A stretch of 64,000 nucleotides of DNA from Anarhynchus alexandrinus. Its lineage: Eukaryota > Chordata > Aves > Charadriiformes > Charadriidae. Location: the NCBI GenBank assembly GCA_008711295.1, contig VUYV01000595.1:151501-215500 (forward strand), read 5' to 3'. Shown one piece after another: positions 26,525 through 36,410 of the stretch; position 1 is the stretch's first letter, and every line of letters begins with the position of its first letter. The position numbers and the translations under genes were made by a program. Below the pieces are notes generated by a model that was given only the letters and a program-made list of their open reading frames with translations, did not search any database and had not been told where the DNA came from.

Positions 26525-26582
26525 ATGTTTACCTTGAGAGTCAGAGTCCTGATGGCACTGTGCTTTCTGCAGCAGACTAGAG
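26525..26582 (+). CDS. IFNLR1: IFNLR1 coding exon 1 (signal peptide)
   Basis: ATG at 26525 opens a short hydrophobic leader (MFTLRVRVLMALCFLQQTR). It ends in phase 1 at a GTACAG donor and joins exon 2 exactly in frame. No other nearby ATG gives a signal peptide that fits the phase. Confidence 0.8.
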
Positions 26583-29500
26583 GTACAGTACAGTTGTCTT
26601 TGCTACTTTTCCTTTTGCTATGCTATGTGGCTTTGCTTGTAGGAGGAAAGACATATATTGGTAAATTTTAAGCAGTTTAAATGGGAATTATTCACATAAA
26701 GTTAAATATTCCACTGTACAGAAATAGCAATTTAAAATCCATCTATAAAATGTGTCTTGTTAAAGGCTAGTGATGTACCTATTTACCTACCAGAAACAGT
26801 AAGTACCAGGAAAGTACAAAAGGCAAGGCTGGGTGCTGCATCTTGCTGCGTTCATGGTAGGATCTGCCTTTGAAGAACTGGGATTGAATGAGCAGTGTGT
26901 GCCAGATGTGTCTGTCTCAACCAGGCGCTAGGAGGTGGGAGCACAAGGCAGTCAGGTTGGGGTTTGTGGGGTTGTAAACCAGGTCACAGTGAAATCCAGT
27001 GAGACCATGGCGGGAAGCCACTCAAAATTATAGAACAGGATGGTTCACACAAATGTAGCTCCTAATTCTAAAAGCTGTTGAGTTGGAAGATGTTTTATAA
27101 GAGATGAGGAAAACACAACTAGACGTGGTACTTGGGGACATGGTTTAGAAGTCGTTTTGTCAGGTTAGATTAATGGTTGGACTTGATGATCTTAAAGGTC
27201 CCTTCCAACCTCAACAATTCTATGATTCTGTGATTCTAACTACATCTCAGACATACCTGCTTCCATAGCTAATTTCCAGTCTTAAATGAACTGAGCTGCT
27301 CTGCCCCAAATTTTGAAATCACCTCGGTCAAAACCAGGTGATATTTCCTATGCTCAAAGATATTTTGAAAGCATATTGTGAAATCATTCACATAATTTTC
27401 CCTTTCAATCAGGTCATGTTCAACTTCCCTCTCCTCAAAATGTTACACTACTGTCAAAGGATTTTGACATGATTTTGACATGGACTCCAGGAGAAGGCTC
27501 TCCACCAGATGTGACATACACTGTGAGGTATAAAAGGTAAGTGCTTACAAAGGATGTCTGACAAAATATGGCACAGGGCAAACACCTGTGCATGTATATT
27601 CATCACTGTCATTATGATCAGTGACCTGGCTGCATCCTTTCACCAAAATAAATCCTTATCCATCTGGAAAGTGCTCCAAACTCTGAGCAAGATTCAGTAC
27701 CTATTCTCCAAAACACCTCCTTCTCTTGCTCTATAAATTATAACAAAACAGTATGATTAATATTATGGTATGCTTGTTTCTTCTTTTAGCCAGGAACGCA
27801 TGGACAAGTGGATAAAGGTTCCTCATTGCAAAAATATTCACAGAACCTCTTGCAATCTGACTTGTGTGCTTCCAAACTTCTTTGTTAAAGTCTGGGCTCG
27901 AGTAAAAGCTGTTTCTGGAGGATTCCAGTCGCCATGGGTAGAATCCCAATTCAAGGAATACCATTTGGATGGTGAGTGTCTATTAGGTTACAGCCTGGAT
28001 GAAAGGACATCCCAACAACAGGGTTGGCATGAGCAAATGAGTAGACCACACATCACAGAAAGAGAGACCATAACAAGCATCTCTATGAATGACAGATATT
28101 TGAGTGAGCACAAACAACAACGAGCCATTATCATTTGAAAATATATTTTGTAGCAAGTGTCAGAATTTCTTCATCAATGCTTCAAACTTCCCACATACTA
28201 GTGGAGGTATGTTAGATAAAAAAGAGGTATTCCTTTACCTTCCTCCTTCCTTCATGTCTATCACAAGATAAGAAGAGTAGATTAGTCACAGAAAAGCATT
28301 ACTTCTGTGAAACTAAGACACAAGCAAGCACTATTCTTATGTCTGGTCACTCAATTACAGTGGAACTGGCTTCCCCAGTGCTATACGTGAATGTCACAGA
28401 GAACTTAATCCATGTGAAGGCCTCCTTCCCTTTGGCCACCTGTGTGGAGAATTTACCTTGGATGTATGACTTGAACCTTTGGGAAGCTGGATCTGAAGAC
28501 AAGGTCAGTAAAAGTGACACTTCTTAGATGGAACGGAGAAACGATGCACAGCTTGAACTGGAATAGCTCCAAATTTCTGGGCAGGGAGGGACTGGATTCA
28601 GGGCCTGGAGAAAATGAAATGACCAAACCAGAGTTAAACCAAAGCCAGAGGAAAAAAAGTAGATGTGTGTGTGTGTGCATCCTTATTTTACTGGTAGTTC
28701 CCTGTTTTTATCAGTAAGATGTGATGGGGAGGCTACACTACAGGCAGCTTAATAGGACAATACCTGACATTTACAACAACTATTCAGGTACTGCTAACAG
28801 CATGCTATGGCAGAACAGAGCACAGCACCAGCTGGGAATCCCACCCTAGAATCCATAAGCTCTAGGAGAGGTGCTTGCTACAAACAGCAAGCAAGACATG
28901 AAGTGGCTCTCCATGCACCTTCCAACCCCTGGAGCCACACAACATGATGAAGAGAAACATGGGCCAAAAAGGTAGAGAACCACTCAAATAACGAAAGAAT
29001 CATCTTTCCAACCCTCTGTTCTTTTTGTTTCTAAACAGAAGCAATACGAACGTAACTTTAGGAAGAATACAGTGACAATCAACACCACTGCATTTAGAGG
29101 CAACTACTGTTTAAGCGCCAGATCTTCCTTCCAAAGCATTGACTTCAAGTACAGCAAGTTCTCCCAACCACTGTGTGTGCTATTAAACCACAAAGGTATG
29201 GCCCTGCTGAGAAAAGGATGTGGAGAGACATCAAACGGGATTAGAGCAGGTCAAAGATTTACACCAAAATTAGCTTTTCAAGGAAAAAAAAAAGGGGCTT
29301 CCTGTTAAATAGATTGGTTGGATTTTCTATTGAAAGGTTCCTGCTTTCTGTAGAAAAACTTTCATTAAAAAATTGAACCCTGAAATATTTTCTGAAAATC
29401 CTGAAATATTGTACTTGAGTTATGCTCACAATGAAATTTTGGAAATATTCAAATTTATCCTGAAAAATATGTGAATAAAGCTTCATTTTTTACCTGCTCC

Positions 29501-30983
29501 AAGTAAGGCACTGTCTGGTATCAACACTCATTTGTGGCTGTGAATCTGGCTGTAAGTCTGATCTCAGGCAAGTCTGTTACCTGTTCTCTGCATTTGTAAA
29601 ATAAGGCTCTCAAGCCTAACATTTTCTGAGATTTCTGAAAGAAAAGCTGAGTATAAAAGCCAATTACTAGTATAAAATATACCACCAGCAGGAGATTATT
29701 TTTGTCTTTTTCTTTTTCAGCAGTGGAATGGAAGTTCCCATTTTCTGCCACGATCCCTGTGTTTGTCCTCCCCATTTTTCTGACAAGTGCCTTCATCATC
29801 TGCTTGCTGAAACAAGATGCTAAGCGAAAAAAGATGCCTCGTGCTTTGGTATGGCCCAAATGCTGGGGTTCTCTCCTGACTCAAAGTCTTGCTGATATTC
29901 AGAGGGTAACTGGGGAGGAGTGGGAGAGTTCTGCGCTTCTCAGTTTTGCATTCATAAGTCCCATTATAAGTAGACTTCCATTCTGGCATGTCCTATATCC
30001 AAACTTTTCTTCAAAAAGCATCACTACCTCACTGATCTGTGTGTCTTGTTTCTCCTCCCTCGTAGGATTTATCTCCTGTAAAAGCCGCTGGACAAGCCTT
30101 TCACTGTGAGCCCAGTGAAAAGGAATTCTTCAGGGACTATCTTATCTGCACAGAGAAGCCAATGTCACAAAGGAAGACAAACAAAACTTTAGCAAGAAAC
30201 AACCTACCATTGATGGATTCTTTCCTCTCATCATCATCATCATCATCAGAAGAGGAGGAGGAGGAAGAGGAAGAAGACAGCAGTAGTTTCATCCTATACA
30301 CTGAAATGCCTCAGTTTCCAAAGAGAAATCTCAACTATCAACCATCCAGAACAGCTCAGGGGGAAACTAGCTTGGACTCAGGATCTGGAGGTCTCTCTGT
30401 GGATAGTGAATCTGTGCCAGACTTAAGTACCTTGGGTTTCTCATTCTTTCCAATGAGAAAGAACGAGGTGGACACCTCACGATCCCAAGGAAATAAAGCA
30501 TCCCTTTCTCACAGTTCTTCTTTTGGAAGAATATCCCTCACTGACGTGAGATTTCCAGGTCCCAGTGAACATGGAGAGCATGATACAGACAGGCATGAAT
30601 GCCTGGAAATGACTCCTCTTCAAACACTGATGGGGGGCACTTGTGCCAAACTTCCAGCTGATGAGCACTACCTGCGTAAGAAAGATCATCATTTCACCAA
30701 GTATTACCAGAAACCAATAATTGATCTGCATGTCCAGATCGGTGAGATATCACAGCTCAGTGAGGATCCCAGCACCGAGCTGCTTGTTTCCTTTCAGACA
30801 TTACAGGTGGCAGAAGATGAAGGTATTGCAAGTAACTGTGACAGCGATAATTTTACAGAAGGGACACCTCCTACATCCACAGTGCTAAGTGACGCATTTG
30901 AGACTTCAAATATGGAGGAAAAATATGATCAAAAGTTTAAATTCAAAGGCTACGCACCCACACATTACATGGGAAGGAGCTAG
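26525..30983 (+). CDS. IFNLR1: Interferon-lambda receptor 1, complete gene (7 coding exons)
   Basis: This is the ligand-specific chain of the type III interferon receptor, a single-pass membrane protein that pairs with IL10RB and signals through JAK1/TYK2 and STAT1/STAT2. Joining 26525-26582, 27413-27536, 27790-27971, 28361-28503, 29039-29195, 29721-29848 and 30066-30983 gives one open frame of 569 residues (human about 520). Seen: a signal peptide (about 1-19); two fibronectin-III-like D200 modules (about 20-220) with class II receptor cysteines (HCKNI, SCNLT); a membrane helix (about 229-251) followed by basic KRKK; and a long acidic tail. The tail has a Ser7-Glu9 run (319-334), a tyrosine at 342 in FILYTEMPQF and a C-terminal HYMGRS. 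In the human protein, Tyr343 and Tyr517 in similar settings dock STATs (established knowledge). Intron phases 1,2,1,0,1,0 are those of the CRF2 family. IL22RA1 follows on the same strand. Identification is firm; the exact 5'UTR and poly(A) site are not visible. Confidence 0.93.
26583..27412 (+). other. IFNLR1: IFNLR1 intron 1
   Basis: Holds the CR1 3' fragment at 27122-27238. Nothing else recognised. Confidence 0.85.
27122..27238 (+). mobile_element. CR1 LINE 3' end fragment in IFNLR1 intron 1
   Basis: The block starts CGTGGTACTTGGGGACATGG and has GGACTTGATGATCTTAAAGG and CCCTTCCAACCTCAACAA. It ends in imperfect ATTCTATG-type units (27216-27238). This is the 3' end of an avian CR1, strongly 5' truncated. 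Confidence 0.88.
27413..27536 (+). CDS. IFNLR1: IFNLR1 coding exon 2 (first part of ectodomain D1)
   Basis: The acceptor is TTCAATCAG and the donor GTAAGT. The translation contains LPSPQNVTLLSKDF, ILTWTPGEG and VTYTVRYK, the start of a class II cytokine receptor FNIII module. It leaves phase 2. Confidence 0.92.
27790..27971 (+). CDS. IFNLR1: IFNLR1 coding exon 3 (second part of D1)
   Basis: The acceptor is TTCTTTTAG and the donor GTGAGT. At 182 nt it is the same length as IL22RA1 exon 3. It encodes WIKVPHCKNIHRTSCNLT and VKVWARVKAVSG, with the cysteines typical of class II receptors. It leaves phase 1. Confidence 0.93.
28361..28503 (+). CDS. IFNLR1: IFNLR1 coding exon 4 (first part of D2)
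   Basis: The acceptor is TCAATTACAG. The donor GTCAGT is slightly off consensus. The exon encodes LASPVLYVNVTENLIHVKA and a tryptophan-containing strand, and ends in phase 0. Confidence 0.9.
28664..28677 (+). repeat. (TG)7 microsatellite in IFNLR1 intron 4
   Basis: A short uninterrupted TG dinucleotide run. Confidence 0.9.
29039..29195 (+). CDS. IFNLR1: IFNLR1 coding exon 5 (second part of D2)
   Basis: The acceptor is TTTCTAAACAG and the donor GTATGG. The exon encodes TVTINTTAFRGNYCLSARS and FSQPLCVLLNHK, with the paired cysteines of the second module. It leaves phase 1. Confidence 0.9.
29721..29848 (+). CDS. IFNLR1: IFNLR1 coding exon 6 (transmembrane helix)
   Basis: The acceptor lies in a TTTTTCAGCAG tandem, so the exon can start at 29721 or 29724, both in frame, with or without one Ala codon. 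It encodes about 23 hydrophobic residues around VFVLPIFLTSAFIICLL and then KRKK. The donor is GTATGG, phase 0. Confidence 0.9.
30066..30983 (+). CDS. IFNLR1: IFNLR1 coding exon 7 (cytoplasmic tail and stop)
   Basis: The acceptor is CTCCCTCGTAG. A single 306-codon frame ends at TAG 30981-30983. The tail contains a (TCA)7 run, nine Glu codons, the tyrosine motif at 30297-30299 and the terminal HYMGRS. Serine and acidic residues dominate, as in the human tail. Confidence 0.93.
   Translation, partial: DLSPVKAAGQAFHCEPSEKEFFRDYLICTEKPMSQRKTNKTLARNNLPLMDSFLSSSSSSSEEEEEEEEEDSSSFILYTEMPQFPKRNLNYQPSRTAQGETSLDSGSGGLSVDSESVPDLSTLGFSFFPMRKNEVDTSRSQGNKASLSHSSSFGRISLTDVRFPGPSEHGEHDTDRHECLEMTPLQTLMGGTCAKLPADEHYLRKKDHHFTKYYQKPIIDLHVQIGEISQLSEDPSTELLVSFQTLQVAEDEGIASNCDSDNFTEGTPPTSTVLSDAFETSNMEEKYDQKFKFKGYAPTHYMGRS
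30228..30275 (+). repeat. Coding trinucleotide tract: (TCA)7 then a GAR run in IFNLR1 exon 7
   Basis: Seven uninterrupted TCA codons (Ser) run directly into nine GAA/GAG codons (Glu). The tract is a coding microsatellite, likely length-variable between individuals or species. The human protein also has an acidic run at the corresponding place. Confidence 0.9.
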
Positions 30984-31671
30984 AGTGCCCTAGCAGTTTT
31001 GTGGTGTGCCTGGAAAATACTAGAAAGCTCCAGATATCCAGGCAAGGATACCTAAACAAAAACAAGGACGAATAACTCATAGTGGTGCTTTTTGTATTTA
31101 TTCAGCTAGATGGAGTTTTTTCTACTGATGTCTGGCCTATCAAGGTATACGGCTTTAGGGACACAAAAAGTGTATTTTTACTGCTAAGTAACCTATGTAT
31201 GTTCACCATCCCTCTGTACAAGTACAGCTGTGATAAGGTGTTAAGGCTCTGGTATGAGCCAGCCAGGGGTGAGGCATGCAGTGATACCTCCTGCAGGTAT
31301 CACACAGCAAACATGCAGCGCCTTGTGTTCACTTGAGAATTCAGAGCAAAGTAACTTCTACATGTGAATTGTGAAAGGCAAAACCATCTCTGAGACCGCA
31401 ACCCAGACCTGTGTGAAACCATCAGCTGGGTTCTGAACATGGAGCGCGTTGATTTTGTATGCTGATTTTGAGCCCCGATGAACGGCTAATGTTACATTTG
31501 CTTCTCTGTAACTGCAAAACTGCACTCCTGCTTGACTGCAAGTACTTTACTGAGACATTTCACAACCTTTGCTTTTTGTGGGACGAAAAGATCTCCACCC
31601 CAACGTACAGAGATCACCTTCTGTGTTTCAACTGACTGAACTGAAGTCAAAGTGATAAATGTGAAGCATAT

Positions 31672-31680
31672 TTATTTATT
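31672..31680 (+). promoter_or_regulatory. AU-rich element in the likely IFNLR1 3'UTR
   Basis: The nonamer TTATTTATT lies inside a longer ATATTTATTTATTATTTTTT stretch about 690 bp after the IFNLR1 stop. This nonamer is the classic destabilising ARE core. It acts only if the 3'UTR reaches this far, and I did not find a clear AATAAA nearby to prove that. Confidence 0.4.
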
Positions 31681-32914
31681 ATTTTTTATATACAAATATA
31701 CTTATTGAAGCTGAAATTCCCTCTGCTGTGCAGAACGTCTGAGAGCTGCTTTATGCAGAGGCAATAATATTTTGATGTATAACTCCATGTGTGCGTGTGT
31801 TTGTATTTCCCAGAACTACTAAGGGTGACTTCAGCTCATCCTGAAAAACATTACATTTTAAAACAGGACCTCATCATGGGCTTCCTAATGCTTTGATTTG
31901 AGTGGAATCCTATGAGACTTCCCAACTAGGTCACTCTGGGTCACTAAAAGGCCAGGACTGTGACCATGTCTCTGAGCAAACAATCAAATCAGAAGTGCAC
32001 CAGCAAAAGGCACAGGAGAGACAAGGCCTCCCTTGACTGGGCAATACTGACCGTTTCAGTGTATTTTTAATTTGTGCTCCTCACATCTCACAGAAACATA
32101 CTCTCCCGTTGTATTCCAGTAAAGGGACATGCAGAAAAGCAAAGCGTTAAAAGAAAGAGGGAGACACACAAAAGCTGTTCTCTGCGTTCAGAGAGAGTTG
32201 TCTCAGATCAGAGAAGGGTGTTGATGGAGAGTATTAAAGGTGACAACTTCAGAGAATCAGGAGAACAATATTGGAAAGAGGTAGGGGGTGACAGGAGGGG
32301 TTGGGAACTGCTTTGAAAGAGGAAAGCAAGATGTAATAACTAAAGTAAAAAAGGGAGGTGGGAGAAAAGATTAATCAACTAGAATTTCCCCTTTTTTTCT
32401 TACCTATCCTCCACAAAGTGTCCTTAGGTACATCCTGCATTGTAATCCCTGCAGTTCATTTAGAAAGATATAGCTCATTCAAATATAATCACCACCCATT
32501 TTCTTGTGCAATCAAGGAAAATCCCCCAGGCTTTGAGTTACAGGAAGCTCTGAAGTTATGTAACCTCTATAAAATTATTTTGACACATCACAGCTCTTCA
32601 AACAGGGCCTGGGATCAGTTCTTTGTCTTGTCCAGGTTTTCTCAGGATGGAAGCTGGTGGAAAGGCTGCAGGCCAGGTGAGCTGTACTGGTGGAGGCAGC
32701 ATCCCGCTCCTCCATGTTTTCTTTCACCAGGGCTTGAGACCTGCTTTCTGCTGCAAAAAAGTCAGGGACAGCCAGAGCACAGTGCTCCCTCTTCCAGAGC
32801 AATCAGTCCATATCTCACACCTTCATTAACAGTTGTGGCTGTGTAATGAGAAAAGCAGCTCTCCCCTCTCATTGGAAGAGGTATGACCCAGTCAAACAAA
32901 AAAACCCTATCTTC

Positions 32915-32985
32915 AGGATAAGTGCAAGAGCTGGAATCGAATCTCCCACATCCCTGGATCAGCAGTCACTAGGCTTCATGCAGTC
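32915..32985 (-). repeat. Possible MIR-type SINE relic
   Basis: GCAAGAGCTGGAATCGAATC, TCCCACATCCCTGGATCAGC and CAGTCACTAGGC resemble the tRNA-like half of MIR in antisense orientation (GAGCTGGGATTCGAACCC). Only this half is visible. Confidence 0.45.
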
Positions 32986-33257
32986 CTCACACAGTGGGAC
33001 TCTGCAGCCTGAGCCCTGCAGCAGCTCAGAGGAGACAACCACCTTGTTTTTTTGGCCTAAATCTACCATATTCACAAATCTCTGGCATGGAAGATTCTTC
33101 TCCTCTTTCCCAGCTGTGCCACATTATAAGCAGAGTTCCGTGGAAAATCTGTGTTACAAACCTCTCAGTCTGTTTTCGTCCTTAGGAACTACCTTCTGAC
33201 ATAGGCTCAGGCTCTACAATTTAGCAGTTGGAAAGCCAAGTGTTTAATTTTAAACTT

Positions 33258-33312
33258 GGAACCAGACTTTTGGAGATATTCAGGTACCTAAAGATTCAGA
33301 GAGGTGTTTCCT
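33258..33312. repeat. Ancient repeat fragment, related to 46148-46200
   Basis: CCAGACTTTTGGAGATATTC then AGGTACCTAAAGATTCAGAG. A second diverged copy with CCAGATTTTTAGAATGTATG and TAGGTGCCTGAAGATGCAAA lies at about 46148-46190. The resemblance suggests an old interspersed family. Confidence 0.4.
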
Positions 33313-33800
33313 GGACTATTCGAAAGATAATGTCTCTCTAGAAATAAGGGCAGAAACGAAGTTTTAAGTAATACTCTCAAAACTAAAGTCTCAGGTGCAC
33401 TACAATTTCCCTACCTCTGCCCTATCACAGGTCATCACACAGCAGAAGCATGAGGCAGTGACATGAGGGAAGGAAAAAAAGAAAATACTTTAGCAAGCTA
33501 TTCAGGAAACACCCTAACAAAGCGTTGTACTTTATTAGATGTAGGCTGTACCAGTGGATAGGTGTGTCTTGTTTAATAAACCTGTGAGGCACCTGCACAT
33601 GTCCAAGGGAGATGAGAAAGACAAAATGACAGCTATGCATCAGTGGCATGGTCTGAAGTATACAGCTCCGTTAATATTGAAGCAGGGCAGGGAACAGAAA
33701 CAACTTCAGGAACAGAAAATCCATGAGATGAAGAGGTAAGCAGAAGGGGTAGTAATTTCTATCACATGTTTGGCCACAAGGATAGAACAGTGAAAGTACA

Positions 33801-34733
33801 ATCATGGAATCATAGAATGGTTTGGGTTGGAAGGGACCTTAAAGATCATCTAGTTCCCACCCCCTGCCCTGGGCAGGGACACCTCCCACCAGCCCAGGTT
33901 GCTCCAAGCCCCGTCCAACCTGGCCTTGAACACCTCCAGGGATGGGGCAGCCACAGCTTCTCTGGGCAACCTGCGCCAGTGTCTCACCACCCTCACAGTC
34001 AAGAATTTCCTCCTGATATCTAATCTGAATCTCCCCTCTTTCAGTTTGAAACCATTCCCCCTCATCCTATGGCTCCACTCCCTGATCAAGAGTCCCTCCC
34101 CAGCTTTCCTGTAGCCCCTTTAGGTACTGGAAGGGCCTCTGAGGTCTCTCCGGAGCCTTCTCTTCTCCAGGCTGAACAACCCCAACTCTCTCAGCCCATC
34201 TTCATAGGAGAGGTGCTCCAGCCCACTGATCATCTTCGTGGCCCTCCTCTGGACTCATTCCAACAGGTCCACGTCATTCTTATGTTGGGGGCCCCAGAGC
34301 CAGAGGCAGCACTGCAGGGCGGGTCTCACCAGCGCAGAGTAGAGGGGCAGAATCACCTCCCTCGACCTACTGGCCACGCTTCTTTTGATGCAACCCAGAT
34401 ATGGTTGGCTTTCTGGGCTGCGAGCACACATTGCCGGCTCATGTTAAGCTTCTCGTGAACCAACATCCCCAAGTCCTCCTCAGGGCTGCTCTCAGTCCAT
34501 TCTTTGCCCAACCTGTATTTGTGCTTGGGATGGCCCCGACCCCCAGGCAGGACCTCGCACCTGGCCTTGTTGAACTTCATGAGGTTTGCACAGGCCCACC
34601 TCTCAAGCCTGTCAAGGTCCCTCTGGATGGGATCCCTTCCCTTCAGCGTGTCAACTGCACCACTCAGATTGGTGTCATTGCCAAACTTTCTGAGGGTGCA
34701 CTCAATCCCTCTGTCCATGTCGTCGACAAAGAC
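33801..34733 (-). mobile_element. CR1 LINE copy (about 0.93 kb) with reverse-transcriptase remnant, IFNLR1-IL22RA1 spacer
   Basis: Read on the - strand the element ends at 33801 with AACCATTCTATGATTCCATG. Upstream it contains the end of the CR1 ORF2. Two - strand segments, 34353-34718 ([20 protein letters not shown] and [17 protein letters not shown]) and 33850-34089 ([17 protein letters not shown] and [19 protein letters not shown]), are typical reverse-transcriptase C-terminal sequence in different frames. The ORF is therefore broken and cannot act. The 5' part is missing. Confidence 0.93.
33850..34718 (-). pseudogene. Broken CR1 ORF2 (reverse transcriptase C-terminal part)
   Basis: Conserved CR1 reverse-transcriptase/maturase-like blocks are read from at least two - strand frames with stops between them. 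Only the end of the protein is left and no catalytic YADD-type box is present. It is a decayed transposon gene, not a host gene. Confidence 0.85.
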
Positions 34734-36367
34734 GTAGTGTGCTTTCAGCTTCAGAAGCGCACATGGTTTGTACTTTCATTAAATTGGCTGCAGGTGTGAT
34801 GTTGCATATGGGACTTATTTGTAGTAATAAGAAAAAAATCTGGCATTTAGGAGCTTTAAATAGGCTTTAGACAATATGAAAGCACTGCTCATTAGGAATT
34901 TGTCTAATGTACAGTTAAACTAGGTGGTTTAGGGCAGATATTTCTGCCAAAGCTTTACTAGGGCTGGAGCAGTCACAATTTGAACAGTTCTCAGTGCTCA
35001 GAAGGACAGTCCAGTTAGTCTTGCTTTGGTGGAACCTCAGCTTTATGCAATGGTCCAGTTAGTCCTAGGCAAAACTGAGGACTGAGGACAGGACCTCCCC
35101 ATTTTGTGAACAGTTATGACCATGAGATAAAGTAAACCAGAGAAATAAACCAGGGAGGTTATCCAGCCTGTGTCAAGGGAATAGCTATAGCATAAAAATT
35201 CAAAAGTAGTGGCTAAGGGAGTTTCCTAAGTCTCAAATGCAGCTTGTATGTGTGAAGCTTTCTCTGCTTCAGACATCTTGGGTAAAATAAGCAGCATGTA
35301 GCTCTACCAGTTCTTCAGATGTTCCAATTTGCCAGATATACACATATGGCGGTTCTAAATCCACAGCTCCTGGAGACAGGCAGTCAGTTTTCACTTTTGA
35401 CCAAAGAAGGAAATGTCTCTCCCTCTGCTGAGAAAAGCCTGAAATCATAACTTAACAACACCCTAAAAAACTAAGAGTGCTATGAAAAAGGAACTATATC
35501 CCTTTTTTTTTTAGATTTCATATAGACTCCCAGTTCTTACCATATGGTATTCATGATACTCAAAACAGAGCCTTATATTATAAGCAGCCACAAAAATAAA
35601 CTGTATGTCTACGGTGGCCTCTAACAAAAGCCATGGGACAGAACGTGCTCCTCCTACGGAAAAACTACCTCCTTTCTACGTCAAATGAGAGGACCTCTGC
35701 AGCCACCTGGTAGCGCAGAGTCACAGCAGACCTGAGGAGCTCGTGCTCTGCCCAGTGTGCAGCAGGGCTACGTGCTGGTCATCTGGCTCCCATCCAAGGC
35801 CAGTATGAAGAAGAGAAGAGCTTAAAAACTAGTGATCTGGCTGACTTTCATTTTAAGAAAGTATTCAAAGGTATTTCTTAAGGAAATAGGTGTCTTGCCT
35901 GCAGGAGTTATAAAACCAACTAGGTGCACAGCACTAAGTTTTAATTTCTAGAGTTGTAACAAGTCAAAGTTACCTGACCAGAAAAGCAAGCCCCAAAACT
36001 GAGAAACCTCAGTGATGGCTTTCAGGCAGGAAGCTCTTTATCAGCAAAATGGTATTTGGCGCTCTTTCAAAAGCTGGGGATTTTCTAAGCCTCTGGCTTG
36101 TGCACCTTTGTACAGCTAGGTGTGCGCACTCAGAAGGGGAGAGGTGCTCCTGTTGTCACTCTTACGTTCTCCCTTACACATGCGCACACATCCTTAGCTG
36201 GTGATCTCAGATCCGAATGCAGGCGGGATAGTAGCTCTGCAGCCTGTTACTGAGCAACAAATCCAACCTGGCCTCACAAACAAGAATTTAGCTCTTGTAA
36301 AAGGTGATTCACCTGCACACAGGATCAACGACTGCCTACTCTCCCAGCCCAGCTTGCATAGTTATTC
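34734..36367. other. Spacer and IL22RA1 upstream region
   Basis: No gene or clear repeat is seen. This is the likely promoter region of IL22RA1, but no TATA box at a convincing distance from the ATG was recognised. Confidence 0.5.
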
Positions 36368-36410
36368 ATGAAGCAATTTCTGATCGTCTTGGCTGTATTT
36401 TCAGTGGTCG
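36368..36410 (+). CDS. IL22RA1: IL22RA1 coding exon 1 (signal peptide)
   Basis: The ATG is followed by 13 mostly hydrophobic codons and a consensus GTAAGT donor in phase 1, which joins exon 2 (GIVTTERSSCLKRA) in frame. A large first intron follows. Confidence 0.82.

Larger units (their letters stand above)
27972..29720 (+). other. IFNLR1: IFNLR1 introns 3, 4 and 5 (with exons 4 and 5 between)
   Basis: Introns 27972-28360, 28504-29038 and 29196-29720 contain only the TG microsatellite (28664-28677). The last ends in the TTTTTCAGCAG tandem acceptor. Confidence 0.85.
30984..33800. other. IFNLR1 3'UTR and downstream spacer
   Basis: The probable 3'UTR includes the AU-rich element at 31672-31680. 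No clear AATAAA was found in the first kilobase. Relic repeats lie at 32915-32985 and 33258-33312. Open frames of up to 162 codons (32358-32846) do not look like any known protein. Confidence 0.6.

Noticed and set aside
32358..32846. 162-codon + strand open frame after IFNLR1
   Set aside because: It is long for chance, but has no family resemblance, spans ordinary spacer, and lies near relic repeats.
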